Shown in pieces: positions 20,854 through 28,929 of a stretch of 64,000 bases of DNA (within the stretch, counting starts at the first letter, position 1; each line of letters opens with the position of its first letter). The translations under genes and the position numbers were made by a program. This DNA is from Planctomycetota bacterium. GTDB taxonomy: Bacteria > Planctomycetota > Phycisphaerae > Phycisphaerales > UBA1924. The notes beneath the pieces are model-generated. The model was given only the letters and a program-made list of their open reading frames with translations. It was not told the DNA's origin and did not search any database. The DNA is taken from contig JAFLCN010000005.1 in assembly GCA_017303555.1 (NCBI GenBank), positions 62,001 through 126,000 on the forward strand, given 5' to 3'.

Positions 20854-21586
20854 GTGTTCAGTTCCTTCGTGGCCGCGGTCCGACCGCCTTCATTCTCCCA
20901 CCTCGCCACCGCCCTCGCCGCCATGCGCGCCGCTTCGGAGATCGGCTCGACGGGCGCGCCGGGCATGAGCGCTCCGCTCACAATGCGAACGTTCATCCGG
21001 CTGAGTCGCTCGTACAAGCGCCGCTCGCCGAGAATGGGCCACCACTCGTAGAGGAAGATCTCGATCGGCCGCCACATCGCCACCCATCCCACGATCAACG
21101 ACCCTTCGCGCAGGAGCGTGGAGCCCGTACCGTCACCGAGCATCCAGAATACGGTCCGGGAGATGGCGAAGCAGATCACTAGGAACGCAAGCCCGATGAC
21201 CAGGCTGATCCCGCCGCGCCGGAAGAGCCGGTGCAGAGCGCGGCCCCTGAGAACGGCCTGACGTGCAAAGTGGGCACGCACGGCACTGGCCACGACCTCT
21301 GCCTCGGGAGGCGGGGGTGCTGGGTCGCCCAGCACGAGCACGAGTTTGAGCCCGGCCGGCTCGCCCCCGCCCCCCCGACCTCGCTCGCGTGCATCTCCTT
21401 GACGCTCTCGACGATGTAGTCCGCCGACCATTGGCTCAGGTCTTGCTCGCCCGGCGGTGACGGGTCGACCGGGTCAAAGAACTGGCCCAGGGAGCGCAGC
21501 CGCATCTCGATCACCCTGTCCGCGGCCCGTGCCGCGTGGGCGGGGTTTCTCGTGGGGGCTGGAGGCTGTTCAGCGTGCGTGTCCAT
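20850..21586 (-). pseudogene. Membrane protein gene interrupted by a frameshift at a G7 run
   Basis: Two overlapping frames together make one protein. The first (start 21586, MDTHAEQPPAP) runs as a plausible helical protein to about 21377; the second resumes from about 21363 with GLKLVLVLGDPAPP, two membrane helices (ISLVIGLAFLVICFAI and a WVAMWRPIEIFLYEWWPILG segment) and ends at 20850. The break falls in a run of seven G (minus strand, 21376-21370); one extra G, or a -1 shift in translation, restores about 245 residues. This may be a true mutation, a phase-variable tract or a sequencing error. The start has no Shine-Dalgarno sequence but GATAAT (21598-21593) lies 6 nt before it. Family not recognised. 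Confidence 0.7.
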
Positions 21587-21663
21587 TCGCGTATTATCTG
21601 CCCGGCGGATGCTGGCGGCCCAATCGGCCCCGCAGAGCACGAGGTCAAGGACCAAGGAGCGAC

Positions 21664-22146
21664 ATGGCCCAACCCGCGATCGATCCCGGCGTTCGAATCG
21701 GCCACGTCCACCTCAAGGTCGCGGACATCGAGAGGTCGCTGGCGTTCTATCGCGATGTGCTGGGGTTCGAGGTCACGCAACGCTACGGACCGGACGCCGT
21801 ATTCGTTTCCGCCGGTGGTTACCACCACCACATTGGGCTCAACACGTGGGAGAGCAAGGGCGGTGCGCCTCCGCCACCCGGAGCGACCGGGCTGTTCCAC
21901 ATCGCCATCCTGTATCCGACCCGTGCGGCACTGGCCGATGCCCTGCGGCGGCTTCGAGCGGCGGCAATCGCGCTCGACGGGGCCTCAGATCACGGGGTGA
22001 GCGAGGCCCTCTACCTGCGTGACCCCGACGGCAATGGTGTTGAACTCTACTGGGACAGGCCCAAGGAGGATTGGCCCCGGGACGCCGACGGGAGCGTCGC
22101 GATGTACACGCGGCCGTTGAACCTCGAGGCTCTGCTGCGAGCGTAG
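21664..22146 (+). CDS. VOC-family (glyoxalase/dioxygenase-like) protein
   Basis: A 160-residue vicinal-oxygen-chelate protein with the paired beta-alpha-beta-beta-beta fold. Likely metal ligands are the His in IGHVHLKVADIERSLAFY, the His in GLFHIAILYPTR, and the Glu in DPDGNGVELYWDRP. The overall pattern is nearest to CatE/extradiol-dioxygenase-like VOC proteins; the substrate is unknown. The ATG at 21664 follows AAGGAG with good spacing. It is divergent from the frameshifted membrane gene and converges with the small cupin gene. Confidence 0.86.
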   Translation: MAQPAIDPGVRIGHVHLKVADIERSLAFYRDVLGFEVTQRYGPDAVFVSAGGYHHHIGLNTWESKGGAPPPPGATGLFHIAILYPTRAALADALRRLRAAAIALDGASDHGVSEALYLRDPDGNGVELYWDRPKEDWPRDADGSVAMYTRPLNLEALLRA

Positions 22147-22175
22147 TATTTCGACGTGCGCGACCGCGGGGACCG

Positions 22176-22514
22176 TCAGTCGCCCTTGAACAGGACCAGC
22201 AGAAAGCGCGTGGGTTCGATCGCTGTGAGCCGATGTGGGGCGTTGGAGGGCATCAGCAGCCAATCCTGCGGTCCCATCTCGCGCTCTTCAGGACCGACGG
22301 CGAATCGTAATCGGCCCTCGAGAACTTGAACCGTGCTGACGAAAGGCGCGCGGTGCTCGCTGATCTCCTGCCGCGCATCCATCGCGAAGATCACGACCTT
22401 ACCCTGGGGCAGGTTGAGTAGCGGCTTGCTTACCGTCGCGCCGGCGACAATCGGACAGGTGTCCAGAAGCTCCACAAACTGCGGTGATTGGGCGTCAAAG
22501 AGCGGCGTAGCCAC
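22176..22514 (-). CDS. Small cupin-domain protein
   Basis: A 112-residue single-domain cupin. The two cupin motifs are visible: EISEHRAPFVSTVQVLEGRLRF (H/E-rich first motif) and LLMPSNAPHRLTAIEPTRFLLV (second motif with PxxxPH). Such proteins bind a divalent metal and act as enzymes, thiol-redox proteins or sensors. The start is GTG at 22514, 8 nt after GGGAGG. It is divergent from a universal stress protein gene. It is related in kind, but not closely in sequence, to the cupin half of the hemerythrin fusion at 5294-6295. Confidence 0.85.
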   Translation of the reverse strand: MATPLFDAQSPQFVELLDTCPIVAGATVSKPLLNLPQGKVVIFAMDARQEISEHRAPFVSTVQVLEGRLRFAVGPEEREMGPQDWLLMPSNAPHRLTAIEPTRFLLVLFKGD

Positions 22515-22691
22515 AACTGGACCTCCCTTCGCGGAACAAACAGTCTAGGCGGTGGCATGCTGGCGGCGAACCCAGCAGGGGCCCGCCGTCCTTCTTGTGC
22601 TCGCGCTCCGCTCCGTGAGTTTGATCCTGCCGCGTTACTAGAATCGATCGGCAAGGCCGGCGTCTAGAGGCGCGACGACGGGAGGTTCTCC

Positions 22692-23585
22692 ATGCGACTG
22701 CTCATTGGCTACGACGGTTCGGACGGTGCAAAGGCTGCGATCGACGACCTGTCGTTCGCAGGGATGCCCGAGAATGCGGACGCGCGCGTGCTCTCCGTTG
22801 TGGAAGGCCGGGCGGCACCCAATGGTGCCATCCCGGAAGAGTGCCCTGCCATTGCTCAGGAGGGCGCGGCGAAACTGCGGAGCCGCTTCCCGGGGTGGAA
22901 CGTCTCTGCGGATGTGTGCGTGGGCGCGCCGGCTTGGGAGATCATCGCCCGGGGGGAGGCCGATGACGTTGACCTGATCGTTGTGGGGTCGCGTGGCTTC
23001 GGAGAGCTCAAGCGGCTCATCTTCGGCAGCGTGGTCCATCAGGTCGTGACACAGGCAAAGCGTCCGGTGCGGGTGGGGCGGGCCAGTGCGAGCCGGCAGA
23101 ACGACCGACCCCCGCTCGTCATCGTGGGCACGGACGGGTCCCCGGATGCCAAAGCCGCGATCGATGCCGTCGCCGGGCGGAAGTGGCCGGTTGGCACTCG
23201 GATACTGGTTGCGACGTTCGAGACCGGTGTCCATGCCCGGCTTTCGAACTGGGCTCCAAACACGGTTTGGGGCGGAGACCCGGTACCTCTCGACTCCCGC
23301 GCGGCCGAAGAACGTCCCGCGATCCATTTGGCTACCGAAGCAGCGCACTTTCTCAAGTACCGCTGTCTAGGTGCCACGGTAAACACGCTTGTCCAGCCCA
23401 TGGATCCCAAGTATGGGCTGATCGATGCGGCCGAGAAATGGGAAAATGGTGGAGCCGACTGCATCTTCGTCGGAGCGACCGGCGTGCGGGGAATCGAGCG
23501 ATTCCTACTCGGCAGCGTGTCTACCACCGTGGCGCTCAGTGCGCCATGCTCCGTCGAGGTCGTTCACCGTCGATTGGCTCGATGA
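22692..23585 (+). CDS. Universal stress protein, tandem Usp domains
   Basis: A 297-residue double UspA protein. Domain one (MRLLIGYDGSDGAKAAIDD...) ends in VGSRGFGELKRLIFGSVVHQVV, and domain two (VIVGTDGSPDAKAAIDAV...) in VGATGVRGIERFLLGSVSTTVA. Both keep the G-x2-G-x9-G-S ATP-binding motif, so this copy is probably of the ATP-binding UspFG type, unlike the more degenerate protein at 7329-8243. Start 22692 follows GGGAGG. It has its own promoter region, divergent from the small cupin gene. Confidence 0.9.
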   Translation: MRLLIGYDGSDGAKAAIDDLSFAGMPENADARVLSVVEGRAAPNGAIPEECPAIAQEGAAKLRSRFPGWNVSADVCVGAPAWEIIARGEADDVDLIVVGSRGFGELKRLIFGSVVHQVVTQAKRPVRVGRASASRQNDRPPLVIVGTDGSPDAKAAIDAVAGRKWPVGTRILVATFETGVHARLSNWAPNTVWGGDPVPLDSRAAEERPAIHLATEAAHFLKYRCLGATVNTLVQPMDPKYGLIDAAEKWENGGADCIFVGATGVRGIERFLLGSVSTTVALSAPCSVEVVHRRLAR

Positions 23586-23666
23586 CAGTACCTTCGGGGG
23601 CGTCGAGCAGGCGGACAGTCCGGCATTCAGTAACGTATCGCACGACTCGGTGTGGAAGCACCGGGC

Positions 23667-24446
23667 TCACCGATACACGAGCCCACCATCGATCATGGGG
23701 GCTTGCCCGGTCATGTAGTCCGAGTCAGGGCCGGCGAGGTACGAGACGAACGCCGCGACATCTTCCGGCGTCTGTGCACGCCCCAGGGCGATGCCCCCCA
23801 CGAACTTGTCGTAGTTCTCGCCGATCTTGGCGCCGGTGATCTCCGCCATCCGGCGGTCGATCTCGACCCACATGTCGGTGCCGACCACGCCGGGGCAATA
23901 CGCGTTCACCGTAATGCCGTCGCTAGCAAACTCCTTCGCCGCCGCCTGGGTCAGGGCCCGGACCGCGAACTTGGTCGCCGAGTACACCCCAAGCAGCGGG
24001 AAGCCCTCGTGGCCCGCGATGGAGGACGCGCTGATGATCTTTCCCCTCTGCTTCCGTTGCTTGAACTTCTTCGCGGCGGCCTGGATCCCCCAAAGTACAC
24101 CGGCCACGTTCACCTTCAAGGTCTTGTCGAGTTCCTCGGGCGTCACCTCAGAGATGGGCTGGATCGAGGCGATGCCCGCGTTGTTGACCATGATGTCGAA
24201 TCCGCCGAGCTCCTTCTCGGCGTGATCGACGGCGGCGAACACGTCCTCGCGCTTCGTCACGTCGGCCTTGAAGGTCGTCGCCTTGCGCCCGATCTTCCGC
24301 ACCTCGTCCGCGACCGCCTTCATCTTGTCGTCTTTGACGTCGACGATCGCGATGTTGGCGCCATCGTTCGCCAGGCGCAGCGCAATCGCTCGACCGATCC
24401 CCTGGCCAGAGCCGGTGACGAGGGCGACTTTCCCGTTGATGTTCAT
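23667..24446 (-). CDS. SDR oxidoreductase, acetoin/diacetyl reductase-like
   Basis: A 259-residue classical short-chain dehydrogenase/reductase. The cofactor site TGSGQGIG and D in IVDVKDD (favouring NAD(H)), the NNAG motif, catalytic Ser in SASSIAG, YxxxK (YSATKFA) and the C-terminal [16 protein letters not shown] are all present. The C-terminal signature and length match acetoin reductase / 2,3-butanediol dehydrogenase, though substrate assignment in this superfamily is uncertain. Start [12 protein letters not shown] at 24446 has GGGGAG upstream. It is divergent from the P1B-4 ATPase gene and convergent with the USP gene. Confidence 0.85.
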   Translation of the reverse strand: MNINGKVALVTGSGQGIGRAIALRLANDGANIAIVDVKDDKMKAVADEVRKIGRKATTFKADVTKREDVFAAVDHAEKELGGFDIMVNNAGIASIQPISEVTPEELDKTLKVNVAGVLWGIQAAAKKFKQRKQRGKIISASSIAGHEGFPLLGVYSATKFAVRALTQAAAKEFASDGITVNAYCPGVVGTDMWVEIDRRMAEITGAKIGENYDKFVGGIALGRAQTPEDVAAFVSYLAGPDSDYMTGQAPMIDGGLVYR

Positions 24447-24583
24447 GGTTGTCTCCCCACCCGGCGTTTGTTGCGGGCGACAGTCGTCTCCCGACGCCAG
24501 GAGTTTCGGTTCATCGTACCCTTGCTGCCCGGTTGACTGCGGGTGGGGGGCGACTGGACCACACCTGGTTCTCACCCGAGGGA

Positions 24584-24598
24584 TGGCATTGTTCTGGC
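24584..24598 (+). promoter_or_regulatory. Possible sigma-54 promoter of the P1B-4 ATPase gene
   Basis: TGGCATTGTTCTGGC keeps the invariant GG-N10-GC and most of TGGCA...T-GC. A start near 24610 would precede the ATG (24621) by about 11 nt. A competing sigma-70-like hexamer, TACCAT, lies at 24608-24613. Confidence 0.35.
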
Positions 24599-24620
24599 GA
24601 TACGGATTACCATCCTTCCC

Positions 24621-26648
24621 ATGGCGGAATCATCAAACCGCACACAGAAACCGGACTCCGAGTCTCGCTTCTACCTGCGCGTCACGCTGATCGTGGCGGC
24701 GGGCATGGGTGCCGGAGGCCTGCTGCAGTGGCTGCCGCTGGAGTTATCGGCGTGGCGATGGTTGCCTCTGTCGCTGGTCTACCTCGTGGGCGGCTATCGG
24801 ATCGCCCTCGATGGCTGGCGCGAGCTGCGGGATCATCGCAGGTTGTCGATCGACTTTCTCATGGGCCTGGCGGCGGCGGGCGCTGCGGCGATCGGGAGCC
24901 CGTTCGAGGGCGGGGTCCTCATCTTCCTGTTCAGTCTCTCCAAGACGCTTGAACACTACGCGATGGCCCGAACGCGACGCGCAGTCTCCATGCTGATGGA
25001 CCTCCGCCCCAAGTTGGCGACGCTCGTGGACGCGCAGGGCCGAGAAACCGGGAGCATCCCGGTCGAGCACATCGAGCCAGGCCAGAGCATTCTCGTGCGT
25101 CCGGGCGAGCGCATCAGCGCCGACGGTGTTGTGCGCTCCGGCGGCAGCGACGTGGATCAGTCGGCCATCACGGGCGAATCGGTTCCGGTGCGCAAGGCCC
25201 CGGGCGACGCGGTCTACGCGGGCACGATCGCGCAGGGAGGGTCGCTGGTGGTGGACGTGACGCGCCGCGCCGGTGAAACGATGCTCGCGAAGATCGTGCG
25301 GTTGGTCGAGCAGGCTCAGGAGGAGCGTGCTCCCGCACAACACTTTATCGATCGCTTCGCCCACCCGTACACGCTAGCCGTCGTCGTCGCCACCGTGATT
25401 GTGGCGATCGTTCCGGCGGTCTTCTACGACGTCGCGTGGGGGGAGGCCCTCTATCGCGCGATGTCGCTTCTTGTCGTTGCCAGCCCGTGCGCCCTGGTGA
25501 TAGCGACTCCGTCGGCGATTCTCTCGGGCATCGCCAACGGGGCTCGTTATGGCATCTTGTTCAAGGGTGGAGCGCATCTCGATCTCGCGGGCAGTATCGA
25601 CACGATTGCGTTCGACAAGACCGGAACGTTGACCTTCGGTCGGCCGGAACTGGTGGAGGTGGTCAGCCAGCAGGATCGGCACGGGAACGCCTTCGTCACG
25701 GAGAAGCCGGATGAGGGCACGCTCGGCGCTGGTGCGAGGGCGATCCTGCGAGTCGCCGCCGCGGTGGAGCGCACCGCCGAGCACCACATCGCGCGGGCGA
25801 TCCTGAATGCGGCTCGCGACCAGAAGCTGGACATCTCATCGGCAGAGGAGTTCACGGCGATTCCGGGGGAAGGGGTCAGCGGAAGTGTGGAGGGCCGGCG
25901 GGCCTGGGTCGGCAACGAGAGAATGGCTGAACGGATGGGGGCCACACTCGGCCTGCTCCTGCCGGGATGGACCGCGGAACAGACGGCGCACGCCCGCTCC
26001 GTCGTGTACGTCGGGATCGACGACCACGTCTTGGGCGCGATGGCGTTCGGCGATACGCTCAAGCACAACGCTGCCGCGACAGTGCGCCACCTGAAGTACG
26101 AAGGCATCCGCTGGATTACCATCCTGTCCGGCGATCATCCCGACGCAGTTCGCGCTATTGCCGCCGAAGTTGGCGCTGACGAGGTTCGGGCTGGCCTCCT
26201 CCCCGACGAGAAAGTTGACGAGGTTCGAGCTCTCGCCGCGCGATCACGCGGCGTGGCGATGGTCGGTGACGGCGTCAACGACGCCCCCGCGATGGCGACA
26301 GCTACGTTGGGCATCGCCATGGGCGCGGCTGGCACGGACGTCGCCATTGAGACGGCCGATGTCGTGCTGATGAGCGACGATGTCGAGAAGGTGGATTACG
26401 TCATTCACCTCGGCAAGCGGGCACGACGCATCGTGCGTCAGAACACAATCTTCAGCGTGGGCTGGATGCTGATGCTGATCATCGTGACGCTCACCGTCGG
26501 AGTTCCGCTTACATTGGCTGTCATCGCTCACGAGGGCAGCACCCTCCTGGTGGCACTGAACGGCCTGCGCCTCTTGTTGGGCCGACCGCATCCGCCCACG
26601 GTCCCAACCGCGAACGCGCCAAGCCGTCGCCGGCGTGAGACTCCTTGA
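24621..26648 (+). CDS. P1B-type metal ATPase with SPC motif (P1B-4-like)
   Basis: A 675-residue heavy-metal ATPase without an N-terminal metal-binding domain. It has the actuator TGES, the transport motif SPC ([15 protein letters not shown]), phosphorylation site [13 protein letters not shown], and [16 protein letters not shown] in the last helix. SPC plus HEGS/T marks subgroup P1B-4, whose members export Co2+, Fe2+ or sometimes Zn2+/Cd2+. It is distinct from the CPC copper pump at 14548-16755. Start [10 protein letters not shown] at 24621 was preferred because the upstream extension crosses the promoter region. No strong Shine-Dalgarno sequence is seen. Confidence 0.9.
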   Translation: MAESSNRTQKPDSESRFYLRVTLIVAAGMGAGGLLQWLPLELSAWRWLPLSLVYLVGGYRIALDGWRELRDHRRLSIDFLMGLAAAGAAAIGSPFEGGVLIFLFSLSKTLEHYAMARTRRAVSMLMDLRPKLATLVDAQGRETGSIPVEHIEPGQSILVRPGERISADGVVRSGGSDVDQSAITGESVPVRKAPGDAVYAGTIAQGGSLVVDVTRRAGETMLAKIVRLVEQAQEERAPAQHFIDRFAHPYTLAVVVATVIVAIVPAVFYDVAWGEALYRAMSLLVVASPCALVIATPSAILSGIANGARYGILFKGGAHLDLAGSIDTIAFDKTGTLTFGRPELVEVVSQQDRHGNAFVTEKPDEGTLGAGARAILRVAAAVERTAEHHIARAILNAARDQKLDISSAEEFTAIPGEGVSGSVEGRRAWVGNERMAERMGATLGLLLPGWTAEQTAHARSVVYVGIDDHVLGAMAFGDTLKHNAAATVRHLKYEGIRWITILSGDHPDAVRAIAAEVGADEVRAGLLPDEKVDEVRALAARSRGVAMVGDGVNDAPAMATATLGIAMGAAGTDVAIETADVVLMSDDVEKVDYVIHLGKRARRIVRQNTIFSVGWMLMLIIVTLTVGVPLTLAVIAHEGSTLLVALNGLRLLLGRPHPPTVPTANAPSRRRRETP

Positions 26649-26923
26649 CCAAACCGAAATCGGCCGGAGCGGCTGCACACATGGCCGTATCCGAGATCGC
26701 CCTCGTGAGATTCGCGGAGTTTCCCCAGCGACGCCCAAGGGGCGGGGCTGTCCGTTATGCATCGCCCGCGTTCTGGTCGCGTACCGATTTTGACCTACGC
26801 GACGAGAATCGGCACGTGCTGGTCAACAGTGCATTTGTCGCTCCATCGCTGGTGAAGAAGCACAAGAAGTGGATGTACACCAGCCCCTCGGGCAGAGCGG
26901 TACTAAACCCGGAGCCGGAGTAA
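26645..26923 (+). CDS. Hypothetical protein
   Basis: A 92-residue frame starting TTG at 26645 and overlapping the ATPase stop (TTGA). The product is basic, with VRYASPAFWSRTDFDLRDENRHVLVNSAFVAPS-like content (residues about 37-69) and ends in a KKHKKWMY segment. No family is recognised. The overlap suggests coupling to the ATPase gene, but there is no independent Shine-Dalgarno evidence, so it could be non-coding. Confidence 0.4.
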   Translation: MTKPKSAGAAAHMAVSEIALVRFAEFPQRRPRGGAVRYASPAFWSRTDFDLRDENRHVLVNSAFVAPSLVKKHKKWMYTSPSGRAVLNPEPE

Positions 26924-26947
26924 GCAGATGGCCAGGGATGGGAGGGT

Positions 26948-27262
26948 GTGCTGACCGAACTCACAGGTCTAGCGACCAAGGCTTCACTCAGAGAGCGCGT
27001 TCGGTCGTTGGCGGCGGTGCTCCGGGATAGAGACGTGCGGCAGGGCGAGCCTTTGGAGACGTCTTGGATCAAACGGGCCTCGCGGTATGGACGTTTTCCG
27101 CCAGAAGATGAAGCCCTCCTTGTGGACCTCGGCACGTTGGCAACCGCGGCCGAGGCCGCAGACTCGACATGGGTTGTATTGCTTTTGTCCAACAACGACT
27201 GGAAGGAACTGCTCACCGATGATCGAATCTGGATGTGGCAATGGCCACCCGGGTGGTGGTGA
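26948..27262 (+). CDS. Hypothetical protein next to the insertion sequence
   Basis: A 104-residue frame starting GTG at 26948, 25 bp after the previous small gene, with GGAGG just upstream (short spacing). The sequence is soluble and helical (LATKASLRERVRSLAAVLRD) and ends in WQWPPGWW. No family is recognised. It stops about 75 bp before the transposase gene end, so it could be a remnant cut by the insertion. Confidence 0.4.
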   Translation: MLTELTGLATKASLRERVRSLAAVLRDRDVRQGEPLETSWIKRASRYGRFPPEDEALLVDLGTLATAAEAADSTWVVLLLSNNDWKELLTDDRIWMWQWPPGWW

Positions 27263-27335
27263 TTTTGTTACGCGATGCCGAGGCAGTTGAGGTTGCCACC
27301 TTCGAAAGCACCTGACGGCGAGGGCACGCCAAGCT

Positions 27336-28403
27336 CTACGCCGCCGCCCGGTAGTAGTGCCTCAGAACTCCGCCGAGCCGGGTTCGGCAACGGACCGACC
27401 CGGGCTGATCCGACAATCGCAGCTGGGGAGGCCGGCCCACGGGGGTGCAGAAGTTGATCGCCGAGTGTGGGCGCTCCCGGTTGTAGTGCTCAAGGAACTC
27501 GGCGATCAGGTGATTGAGATGACGTGTGCCGAGCACGATGAACTTCTCCAGGCACTCGTCCTGCACGGTCTGAATGAACCGCTCGACGTGGGCATTGAGG
27601 TTCGGTGCACGGTGCGGCAGGCGCACCGGCGTGATGTCGTGGGCCCGCAGGGCATCGTCGAACGACCGCCCGAATTTCGTGTCGCTGTCCCGGGTGAGCA
27701 CGCGGCACTCGGTTGCGCCGTCGCCGGCCGCGGCATTGAACAGCGGAACCTGCGCCGCGACCCACTCGGCATCCGGGTGCTCCGTGCTCGCCGTGGCGAC
27801 TGCCCTGCGCGTGGCGACGTTCACGAAGACGAGCGTGTACGCGTCGCGGAAGCCCCATTTCGTGACGACCCGGTGCCGCAGGAAGTCGCACGCCCACAGG
27901 GTCTTGGCGTGGGACTTGATGAACTGGTCCCATGTCGCCTCGCCGCGTTCCGGGGCGGTCGGCAGCCCAGCATCCTTTAAGATGTTGACGACGGTGCTGC
28001 GGGAGACCTTCACGCCCAGTTTCTTGAGCTCGCCGAGGATGCGGGTGTATCCCCAGCCGGTCTCCCTCGCGAGTCTCAGGACCAGACGCCGGATCTGCTC
28101 GGGCGACTTTGGCCGTCCCGGCTTCCGTCCGGTCTTTCTCCTGGGGCGGCCCTTGTCGGCATCGCGGATCCACCGCAGGAAGGTCTGGGGCGTGACGATC
28201 GTCACCAGCGCCTTGATGGCCGATCCGAGGGGCTTGGCCAGGCGAATCAGCCGTGACCGTTCCCCGGGCGTGACCCGGACGGGCCCTTCGATCTTTGAGC
28301 GGAGGACCTCGTTCTCGGCTTTCAGATATTGGATCTGGCGACGCAAGTCGGCGTGGGTGGACCCGGCCAGGACATCAAATAGGCGGCGGAAGAGATTCGG
28401 CAT
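27336..28403 (-). mobile_element. IS transposase with rve (DDE) integrase core
   Basis: A 355-residue transposase. The N-terminal part has a coiled helix (LRRQIQYLKAENEVLRSKI) and an HTH region (GRPKSPEQIRRLVLRLARETGWGY-type, with GYTRILGELKKLGVKVSRSTV). The integrase core has the three acidic residues: D in WACDFLRHR, D in TRDSDTKFG, and E in LNAHVERFIQTVQDE, followed by HYNRERPHSAI. It looks intact. The family is IS3/IS481-like rve; a separate orfA is not seen. I could not fix the terminal inverted repeats, so only the gene is bounded. It separates the stress island from the lepA region. Confidence 0.85.
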
Positions 28404-28929
28404 GTCCGAATCGTCTGGGTCGGGGGGTGGGGCTGGGGGCAGAGTGCGAAATCATGAGATTCTGAGACTCGGCCCCGACCACCCCACAAATCCAGGCCAT
28501 TCCGCTATCCTGATCCAGTCTCATCTGCCGCGCACGTGAGACTACCGGGCTCGGCCGCAATTGGCGGCACTTCGATCCCGTCCGGATTGCCCCGGCCGAG
28601 CCGCCCGAGAGTCGCGCTGCAAAGCCCCAAGGGCGGGGCTGGAGTATTTGTACCCCGCTGGCGGCCCTGAAAACGCGGTTTTAGCTCGTCCCCGTGAACA
28701 ACCCGTGTCAATCGCACACCCATCGGGCCACCCCGAGAGTGGTCCGCCAAACCTCCGAAACGGTCTTGTACAGGGAGGATACCGCACTCGGCGGTTCGCG
28801 ACGGCCGTTTTTGGAAAATCAACGAAACGAAAAAAGACAGAAAGGCGCAACTCTAGCAATAGCAGGGAATTGCGCACTGAGAAAATTTCTGAAATAATGT
28901 CGAGCGGTGTCGAACATGGTGGAGTGCCG
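28404..28929. other. Intergenic region behind the transposase
   Basis: No credible gene. TGAGACT occurs at 28463-28469 and 28537-28543, and inverted (AGTCTCA) at 28517-28523; these may be remains of insertion-sequence ends, but the other end shows no match. From about 28800 the sequence becomes markedly A-rich relative to its surroundings. Confidence 0.5.

Noticed and set aside
22553..22567. TGGCATGCTGGCGGC as a third sigma-54 promoter upstream of the USP gene at 22692
   Set aside because: Only the GG-N10-GC skeleton fits, the -12 part is poor, and it lies 125 bp from the start codon; expected often by chance in GC-rich DNA.
28463..28543. TGAGACT copies as the terminal inverted repeats of the insertion sequence
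   Set aside because: No matching sequence was found at the other side of the transposase gene, and no target duplication was seen.
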